The notes under the pieces are model-generated. The model did not search any database, had not been told where the DNA came from, and worked only from the letters and a program-made list of their open reading frames with translations. 32,714 bases of DNA from assembly GCA_964481175.1 (NCBI GenBank), contig CAYZSZ010000008.1:1-32714 (forward strand), read 5' to 3'. Made by a program: the position numbers and the translations under genes. How positions within the stretch are numbered: the first letter of the stretch is position 1; each line of letters opens with the position of its first letter. Source of the DNA: JAGOVB01 sp964481175. Lineage in GTDB: Bacteria; Patescibacteriota; Minisyncoccia; Phycocordibacterales; PALSA-1337. Below are positions 21,926 to 30,400 of the stretch, piece by piece.

Positions 21926-22689
21926 ATCTTTCCTACTAATAATACCATGCCCAGAAGCACAATAACCGCGATACCAACATACTCAACTGGTGATAAATGC
22001 GTCGCTTTGACTGTTACTATGCGTTCATTTCCACTTTTATCTATTGCTTTGACATATACAGTCTTATAGAGACCTTGATTATTGAGCTCGTACGGGCTCT
22101 GGGCAGGTGTAAAGCTGCCAAAAAATCCTTCTTTTACTTCGTAGTTCTTGACACCCGATCCTTTGTCCTGAGCTGAAAAAGCGACAAAGTACTTACCCCC
22201 GAACAATGAGTCGTTTCTCGATATTTCAGGCCGAAATATTTCTGGAGCATCGGTATCAGTAACAGAGACCACTCGCTCGCTTACCTCATTGGTGATTTTT
22301 ATCTGGCTAGGCTGAACAATATTTTCTAACTGACTACCCTTGCCATCATTTTTTAATACCTTGATATCGCGAGCTCCCACAGATACATCACCTGCTTGTT
22401 TTGAATGCAATAAAATCGAAAACAGCTTTCCGTCTGCTGCATTGAAGCCGCCAGGCGCTATACCAGAAAATTTTATATCCTTTATATCTGCATGCGGTGC
22501 TTCAACCCAGAACTTTAAAACTGAGTCTCCGTCTCTGATCTCTTTTATCTCAAGTGATGGATCTACGACGATAGTTCCCTCTATCGCATTTACAGATTGT
22601 GAGGCAGTATCAAAAAGAACGTGTACCAAGAAATCTTCGTTCTTGCTATGTGACGATGCTCCAATATCAAAAAATATTTTTGTTTTCAT
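21898..22689 (-). CDS. Cohesin-like domain protein with C-terminal membrane anchor, no signal peptide (first of three)
   Basis: 263 residues. A cohesin-like domain fills about residues 1-135 (FLVHVLFDTASQSVNAIEGT, LKFWVEAPHADIKDIKFSGI, VLKNDGKGSQ), an Ig-like domain about 148-228 (DTDAPEIFRPEISRND, KAIDKSGNERIVTV), and a transmembrane helix about 233-255 (YVGIAVIVLLGMVLLVGKIW). Unlike its two sisters it has no visible signal peptide: the protein starts MKTKIFFDIGASSHS. The start is ATG, sharing its A with the TAA stop of the dockerin gene (TAATG), which leaves little doubt about the reading frame. An upstream TTG (22701) would add only four residues and no signal. Confidence 0.75.
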   Translation of the reverse strand: MKTKIFFDIGASSHSKNEDFLVHVLFDTASQSVNAIEGTIVVDPSLEIKEIRDGDSVLKFWVEAPHADIKDIKFSGIAPGGFNAADGKLFSILLHSKQAGDVSVGARDIKVLKNDGKGSQLENIVQPSQIKITNEVSERVVSVTDTDAPEIFRPEISRNDSLFGGKYFVAFSAQDKGSGVKNYEVKEGFFGSFTPAQSPYELNNQGLYKTVYVKAIDKSGNERIVTVKATHLSPVEYVGIAVIVLLGMVLLVGKIWKRNSLKH

Positions 22690-23981
22690 TATCCAGTCCA
22701 ATTAAATGCCATGATACTAAAGTCTACAAGATCGATTTTACCATCTCCATTTAGCCGCTCGACTTCGACTGGCACGATAGTATTACCAAGTTGCTTTTTG
22801 TACCAAAACGCACCGATAGAAAAGTCCACGAGATTTACCTTGCCATCTTTGTTGAGGTCACCCTTTAAAAAACTAATCTGGGCTTTTTGATTTGCAAATA
22901 TATTTACACTACCCACTACGAATGCTGCTGTATTTGAAAATAGGCTGATTTCATTTCCCAATATAGCTTTTGATCGTGCACTGTGGTTGCCCAACTCGAG
23001 TACCGAACTGTCGAAGTTGAGTAGGTATGCCCCGCTCTGATCAGATTTTTGCTGAATGAAAAATTCTGGTTCTGAGTTGATGTTGATTGTGATATTTGAG
23101 TTTGGTGTGCTCTGTCCAAAGACACTGATCGTATCTCCTTTTTTAACCTGTTCTTTGTCTACCGCGATAGTAGGAGCAATAAATATTCCGCCGATATTTG
23201 TGGTGACTCCTTTAGTTATAAATACCGGAAATGTAAACAAGCTCGATCTAACACCGTTTTTGTCCTCACCGTATAATGCAAACGTATAGTTACCAGTCGA
23301 CAGACCGCTCAGTGTAGCTTTGAAGTTGCTGTCTGGACCTGCGATAGTTGTGAGTGCGAGCTGTCCATCTTTTAGGATATTAACTTTGCTTAGTGGGTAC
23401 GCGCGACCAGAGAACACAACTCCAGCTGTGATCTCGGCTCCTCCACCGCCACCGCCACCCCCTCCTGGAGAACCGGAGCTAGATGGAGTACCACTCACCT
23501 CAGTTGAAGTAGCAATTATATTACCCAGACTGTCTTTTACTTGGATAATAAAGTAATAAGTAGTGTCACCTGTTAGCCCCGTTACGGTATTTGAAAGAAC
23601 ATTACCTACATTCGAATAGTTATATGGTCCACCGCTCGTGGTCGATCGTCCCACATTGTATCCAGATACATTGAGACCGAGTGCTCCAACAGCCGCAGAC
23701 CAAGTAAGCGTTGCCTGTTCGGTGCCAGCAGTCACTGCAAGCGCCGGTGTGTTTACTGTTGGGAAATAGAGTGACCCGCTATTTACTCCAAAGTTTGTCG
23801 ATGCTGATTGACCGATAGACATCTGAGAAATAGACCCGACAAGGCCAAAATTTGTCGAGGTACCATAACTACCTGAATGTATAACAGGACCGGTGACTGA
23901 ATAGTTGGTAGACGAGTAATCAGCTTTTGCTATAGCTGTAAAAACTATACTGACTAGTACTATAAAGAATATCTTTTTCAA
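22689..23981 (-). CDS. Secreted FnIII protein with C-terminal dockerin
   Basis: 430 residues: signal peptide (1-20), an N-terminal segment of the type DYSSTNYSVTGP...STNFGV, an FnIII domain (about 78-166), a glycine-rich linker with nine Gly (about 172-180), two Ig-like segments (about 185-365), and a type I-like dockerin (374-430). The dockerin has two calcium-loop repeats: DLNKDGKVNLVD then RLNGDGKIDLVD, each followed by a DFSI-AF helix. The second loop has Arg in place of the first Asp ligand. The start is TTG, 1 nt after the stop of the previous gene; it begins a convincing signal peptide and no ATG is available. The dockerin could bind the cohesin-like proteins encoded directly downstream. 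Confidence 0.86.
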   Translation of the reverse strand: MKKIFFIVLVSIVFTAIAKADYSSTNYSVTGPVIHSGSYGTSTNFGLVGSISQMSIGQSASTNFGVNSGSLYFPTVNTPALAVTAGTEQATLTWSAAVGALGLNVSGYNVGRSTTSGGPYNYSNVGNVLSNTVTGLTGDTTYYFIIQVKDSLGNIIATSTEVSGTPSSSGSPGGGGGGGGGAEITAGVVFSGRAYPLSKVNILKDGQLALTTIAGPDSNFKATLSGLSTGNYTFALYGEDKNGVRSSLFTFPVFITKGVTTNIGGIFIAPTIAVDKEQVKKGDTISVFGQSTPNSNITININSEPEFFIQQKSDQSGAYLLNFDSSVLELGNHSARSKAILGNEISLFSNTAAFVVGSVNIFANQKAQISFLKGDLNKDGKVNLVDFSIGAFWYKKQLGNTIVPVEVERLNGDGKIDLVDFSIMAFNWTG

Positions 23982-23982
23982 T

Positions 23983-24375
23983 TTATTTAGCCTGTGGAGG
24001 CAAGTTCACCGATGAGACCTCAATAATTTTGTCTTTGCTTGGACTGTAGAGGATCGCTTTTAGTGATCGAGGGTATATGAGCACCTTGTCGCCTTGTTGA
24101 GCATTTGCAAAGAAAGGCTGATCTTTTAGTTTTGAAAGATCGGTCACCGTCGCAAGTGTCGGTTCCTCATTTGCTGGTAGAACCATGATTCTTGAAACTT
24201 TTTGAAGTGTGCGCTCGAGATCTTTTCTCTGATCTGCTTCGCTATTTTTAGGAATTCTAAAATAAAGGACAACAGAAATAACCACAGCACATGCGAGCAA
24301 AAACGACAGTATAACGGCGACTCTATTTTCTCTACTAAACACAAGGTTTTTAAATCGAGCTAGGAAATTTTTCAT
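23983..24375 (-). CDS. Small single-pass membrane protein, unknown function
   Basis: 130 residues: a short basic N-terminus (FLARFKNLVFSRENR), one transmembrane helix (about 18-40), then about 90 extracytoplasmic residues including a segment KVSRIMVLPANEEPTLATVT and QGDKVLIYPRSLKAILYSP. I do not know the family by name. It sits between the giant surface protein and the dockerin gene and shares the latter's direction with 1-nt spacing, so it probably works with the surface proteins. It has its own good promoter inside the 3' end of the giant gene. Confidence 0.8.
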   Translation of the reverse strand: MKNFLARFKNLVFSRENRVAVILSFLLACAVVISVVLYFRIPKNSEADQRKDLERTLQKVSRIMVLPANEEPTLATVTDLSKLKDQPFFANAQQGDKVLIYPRSLKAILYSPSKDKIIEVSSVNLPPQAK

Positions 24376-24381
24376 ACAGTA

Positions 24382-24410
24382 ATCATATCAAATCTACTGT
24401 GTAGACTCAA
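24382..24410 (-). promoter_or_regulatory. Leaderless promoter of the small membrane protein and cohesin-dockerin operon
   Basis: On the minus strand, TTGAGT (24410-24405), an exact 17-nt spacer, TATGAT (24387-24382), 6 nt (TACTGT), then the ATG at 24375. It lies partly in the last codons of the giant gene, so the five downstream genes can be expressed independently of it. Confidence 0.65.
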
Positions 24411-27400
24411 CCGGAGCTGGGGTCTCTGGTGCTGGCGCTGGTGCGGGCGGAGTCTCGGTTGCTGGTGGAGGTGTTGCTGGAGTCTCTACTGCAGGTGTTG
24501 GTTCAGGTTGTGGTGCTGGTGCAGGAGCTGGAGTTTCGACACTTTCAGTTGTGGTTGTAGTTGTCGTTGTGGCTGCAGGTACAGGCGCAGGCTCTACTGG
24601 CTGCTGTACTGGTTCAGTCGTCGAAGCAGTGCTAGTTGTTGTAGTAGCTGTAGAAGTTGCAATAGTTTCAGTACCTGTACTTGGACTTGTGCTTGTACTT
24701 GTGATTATCGGAGTTGTCGTAGCCTGTGGGATCAACTCTTTTCCTTTTTCAATTTCTTTTTCGACTTTGATAGTTGTTGTCGCTGTGGTTGTCGCTGTCG
24801 ATGTTGCAGCTGATGCTGCTGGCGCAACTACTTCTTTTGAAGTAAACACTCCTCCATTTTTGATTGCGAATGCTAGCCAGTTAAAGGTAATGTCTGAATC
24901 GATTGGTTTATTTATCTTGATTGTGAATCCTTTTACTGTCTTCTTTGTCACTGCGAACTGTACATTTGAACCCAATACCTTATCGACATTTTCATCGCTC
25001 ACATCTCCACCAAATGACATCGATGTGCTGACGATTGGAGTTTCGATGTATTCTCTTTCAAACACTACCTCCACAGTTTGTGCGCCTGATTTGATGATTG
25101 CTGTTCCACCTGTGTCTTTTGTAAAGTATGGGCGACCGAAGAATGATGTATCAGACATGAGTGACATCATAGTAGTAGATGTTCCGATAGTGTCGACAAC
25201 AAGCGCTCCTCCACGGATAACTTTTGCCTGTAGTGCATCAGTAAAGATGTAAGGTGAGATGATATTTGTGATTGCTGAAATCTTGTCTGCGAATATCTCT
25301 GATCGTGAAGCAATATTTTTCTCTCGCTCTGCCTTTACTTCCTTTAGATAAGTGAGAATATCTTCTTCTAGCGTACTGCTAACACTAGGAGTTGAGGTGC
25401 TGATATCAAGAAGTTCAGTTGTTTCCTCTTTTGGCTTTATTGCTGCTGCCTTGATTCGATTCCATTCTGCCATCGAACTCTCAACAGAGTCTCCACTGTA
25501 ATCAATGAGGTTTACAAACATCATGACGGTACCACATTTTCGTCCTGGAACATTTGCTGTACCGAGTGGACAATCAGTTAGTTTTGATTCGTCCATATTT
25601 TCAAGAGCTTTTCCGATCACTCGTCCAGCGAGAGTAGCTTTCATCGCATATCCAGGAACACTTGATGGAACTAGTCGATCGCCGATATGTACCACTCCAT
25701 TTTCAGTAGAGACTTTTACCGGAACTCGTCCGACAAGAGCTACTGGATATGAATCTTTTGTATATGCACCAGCGACGAACCCAGGCGCCGTAGAGACTAC
25801 TCCGATTACATCTGATTGATACTGGTATGTTGTCTTTAGGATTCCGTGGTTATTTCGTGGATCAATAGCAACAACCTCTCCAGCCTCTAGTGGCACCTGT
25901 GATGTATATCGTTCTGCCAAGTCGGCTCCAGAAGTGTTTATTGTTGCACCATCAGTGGTGTACACGTTTCCAGCTGATGTAACTCTGAATACTGATAGAC
26001 CATCAGACTGCAAGTTGAGTGCATCGATATCTTTTGTCACTGAGATTTCACTCAATGTTGGAGATAGTATGTTTCGGTTTGTATATATAGGTGTAGAACC
26101 GTTGTACCAAACATCTGTGTACACACCACTGTATGATGGGAAGTCTCGCTTAAAGTTAAATGTTACTTGCAACCATGTCTCGCCTGCGCCTGGATTGATC
26201 TTTCCACCAGGATTAGCAATCGGTCGAGCTGAAGCAGTTTGTAAGCCGTCTTGTGTTGTTGCTGTTCTTACCTCAGCAGAAACTCCGAGGAAGCTTGGTG
26301 AGACTTTCCAGTTCAAAACTGAATTTGAATCCATATCAGAGATGTTGATCTGTTCAGTTCTGTACATACCTTGAGATACCCATCCAACATCGAGTTTGAA
26401 TGTTCTCGTCGAAGAAGCAGTACTTGAAGCTGCTCCACCTAGCATAAAGTATTTACCACTTGGGAGCTGGAAACTCACTGCTCCTGGACCAACAGACTGA
26501 TAGTTTTTGATGGCGCCTGCAGCTCCAGAACCTCCTGTTGAAGGTCCGACCGTTGAAGAACCAGCAAGGAATACTCCGATCTGACCGTTTGGCAAGTCTG
26601 TAGCAGCTGTTCCACCTTTCTCAGAATATATAAAAGTACGAGGAGTCGAGGTTGCACCTGCAATAATAATGTTCCATGCACCATCGGCTCCCTGATATGC
26701 ATGACTACCCTCGAAGCGTAGGTTCGATCCAGGAACTGATGAGAAGGCTGGACCAGTACCAACGATTCGGTTTGTAAATGGGTTATAGATTGATGTTCGA
26801 GTTGTTGCGGCACAGTTACCCGCTGTACCTCCACCGTGGACGATCACAAATGTACCGTCCGTTCTTGGGAATGCAAACGCTCCGATACCGACTCCGGTAG
26901 TAATAGTCTGGTTTGGGTTTGTCCTAAAGAGCATCTGATTCGGATCAAATATGTTTGTTGCGGTTGAAAGTGTACAAGTTTCGTTTGTAGTACCTGGGAT
27001 AAATAGATATGTACCGTCTGGACGTGGAAGTACCATAGCTCCACCTCCTGCAGCGTTTTGAGTGATAGGTCCAGTTGTCATAGAGTTCTGATATGGATCG
27101 TAAATAGAAGTAGCGGTTGTAAAGTTACCGTGGACGATCAAATACTTTCCAGTTGGAAGTGGAATTACAAGCGCTCCACGACCAGCAGCAGCTGTAAGTG
27201 CCGGACCGTAGACAAATGTGTTTGAAACTGGGTCGTATATGTTTGTAGTTGTGGTTGCAGTACCTGGGTTACCAATCACGATCAAGAACTTTCCATCGGG
27301 ACGCTTGATAGCAAGGGCACCCAATCCAATGTTTGTGGTCGGAGCAGTAGGCATAGGTGAAATTGTCTCAGTATCAGGATCAAACACCTGAGCAGTTGCA

Positions 27401-30400
27401 GAAGAACCTGACACACCTCCAGCGAGAATCACAAATTTATTATCAGGTCTTCGCATAACAATAGACGAACTTGAGACTCCAAAACTAAGGAGGGTACTTG
27501 TTGAATATGAACCGTTAAAGTACGCAGAGTTAGTAGAGTTTACAGTCTGATTATACTCCGGGTTTGAGATGTTTGAATATCCGAGCCCAACACCATCAGT
27601 CTTTACAACTAGGTTTACCGCTGTAGGAATAGTAGAGCTTGATGAGCTGGCGTTATTTCCGAAGTCAAAGACGGTTCGTTTATACAAAGCACCGTTGTCT
27701 ACGTATATATCATAGAGTGTAGGATCGATCTGATTTCTTCGATATCGAGTCAAACCTGACTTACGAATATTCCACTCCTGATCATAGAATTTTGGTAATG
27801 CTCGCTTAAAGAAGACGCGTATCTGTATACGGTTATCACTTGCACTGTCTTCTCGGATCAAATCACCACTCTTTTGTATATCTTTATAATTACCCGAACA
27901 TGAACCTACTCCAGTTTTTACTTGCACCTTGAATGTACCTTCGTTTGAAGTATGCCATCCAATCGTAGACTGTGGGTTTAATCCTGGAGCGGTTATACAC
28001 TCAGTTTCGTAATATGCGAGCAGTGAACCACTAACATCTCCACCGATAACGTACCCAATATTATAATCACTAATCGCCGATCCACCTCCAAGGAGTATTG
28101 CGTAGTTACCATTTGGATTCATTACTGCTGTTGCACCAGCACCAACCGATGATGAGAGGCTCGGTCCAGCCACAAACTGACTACTACCCGACTGAGATGG
28201 ATCGATAATGTTTGTAGCAGAAGAGCCAGTTCCGATTATCAGCAAATACTTACCATCTTGTCTCCACACAGCCTGCGCACCATCAGCCAAAGCTGCAGTT
28301 GGGCCGAGTCCAGCTCCTGATTGTGGAGTCATCGTTCCTGCACCACTGTTTATACTTGCATTTGTTTCTGTTGGATCGTATATAGAAGATGTGTTTTGTG
28401 CACCTCCCATCACAAGGAACTTTCCGTCCTGTCGTCGTATTGAAAATGCTCCTGCACTGATGGTCGGTGGGTTTGATGTAATAGGGTTAGTGTTTGTAAA
28501 TGTTCCCACAGCAGATGTACCTGGGTTATATATATAGTGTGTTGTCACACCTCCTCCCAAGAATACGAGGAAGGTTCCATTTTCTCGCTGTATTGCATGT
28601 GCTCCGGCACCATATGTTCCTGCAGTTGGTCCAGTAGCAAAGGTTCCAGCAACCGGATCATACACAGATGTAGCAGTAGTTCCTCCACACATAACGACAT
28701 ATTTACCATCAGCTCTTTGGAAAGCATTTGTTCCAGTGGTACAACTACCTCCAGTAGTAGGTCCGGTCAAAACTGTAGTTGTACCATATGGATCAATAAC
28801 CGAAGTTGTGTTTGTTCCTCCACCGTGGATAACAAGATATCTACCGTCTGGTCGTCGAAGCGAAATAGATCCGGCACCAGCGGCAGCACTTAGAGAAACA
28901 CCGAGAGATGTCATGGTGCTACTTGTACCGTTCCAAAGCGAGATTGCTGTGCTTCCACCTCCGTGGATCACAACATATTGTCCGTCTTCACGAAGGATCA
29001 CATGACCTCCAGCGCCCATAGCAGCCAACGTTGTCGATGCAGACGAAACTACAGTTCCCTGACCACTAGCAGGAACAGATCCGTCATCGAGATCCAACAT
29101 GTCGTTTGAAGATGTGACATTAAACAAAGTCGATCCTGAAACTGAGAAGTCGGATGTTTTACTGCTTCCAGTTGTAGTCTTAACGATATCATTTGTATTG
29201 GCAGATATAGTCAATCCTCCGTTGTTTGCAACCACCACTCGCTCAGTACCCGCCTGTCGGAGTGAAAGTATTGCCCCGGTTCCTTGCTGATCGATAACTG
29301 CAGCAGCGGTTGCAGAGGTACTCGACGCAGAAAGTGTTGCAACTGGTGATGTGGTTCCGATACCAAGGAATCCATTCTCTGTGATAACAGCACGGATATT
29401 TGAAGCCGTGAGGCCTCCAGTGACAAAACGAATATCTGCATTTGTATTTGTAGTTGATGCAGTACCGATCACAAGACCTGTATCAGAAGAATACAGATAC
29501 CCGTCTAGTGCATTTTGAGCACTCTGTCCTGCTTGTGAGAAGCCTGAGCTATTTATACCCAAGTTTACATAGTAAGTAGATTCGGTACCGATATTTGCCG
29601 TAGCCACAAAGTCAGTCGACGCAGCAGAGCCGCCATTTATGTTTTTAATATTAAATTGTGAGTAGCTGTTCACATTTGATTCTACATACATCGGAGTGAC
29701 TGAACCTGATGTATCAACAATCGAGAGTTTTGCGTACGGCGAAGATGTCCCGATACCGACGTTTCCAGTACTAGATATGACGAATGAAGTTCGAGCCGCA
29801 GATCCGACAGCAAACGATGGACGACTGAGACCGGAGTCGTTGATTGAGACTTCTGCCCACGGCGTAGTAGTTCCGACAGCAATGCTGCCATCTACATATA
29901 GATCAGTGGTTGAAGCTGTCTGTGCATATATTTTTGTTGAAGTTGCAAATGTCGTTGTTCCACTTGTAGCTTCGAATAATGGAAATACTGACGCAACAGT
30001 TGTAGATGTTGCAGTAAATCGCAACGCTACAGTTTCTCCTGCTACTGAAAGTCGTGCATATGGTGATGTAGTACCTATACCAATATTCCCACCCAATGGG
30101 TTAAGTATGAAGTCGGCCCGACCATTTGTACTAGAAATATATGATTGTAGTGACCATGCCCCGTTTGCCAGGGTCCTATCAAAATCAAGGGTACGGTTAC
30201 TTGCACCTCCTGCGGTAATAAATCGAACTCGATCACCCGCGTTACCCCCAGCAACTTCAAGACGAGCTGTAGCTGAGGTTGTACCAATACCCACATTTCC
30301 ACTTGCATCGATTATAAATGGAGTTATATCAGACGCTGAGTCCTCCACAACAAAAGAAGGAGTAACGCCAGTATTTGTGACCACTAACTCTCCGAAAGGA

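Noticed and set aside
24551..25252. Long + strand open frame opposite the tail of the giant protein
   Set aside because: Val-rich translation of the complement of Thr/Pro/Ala codons; an antisense artefact.
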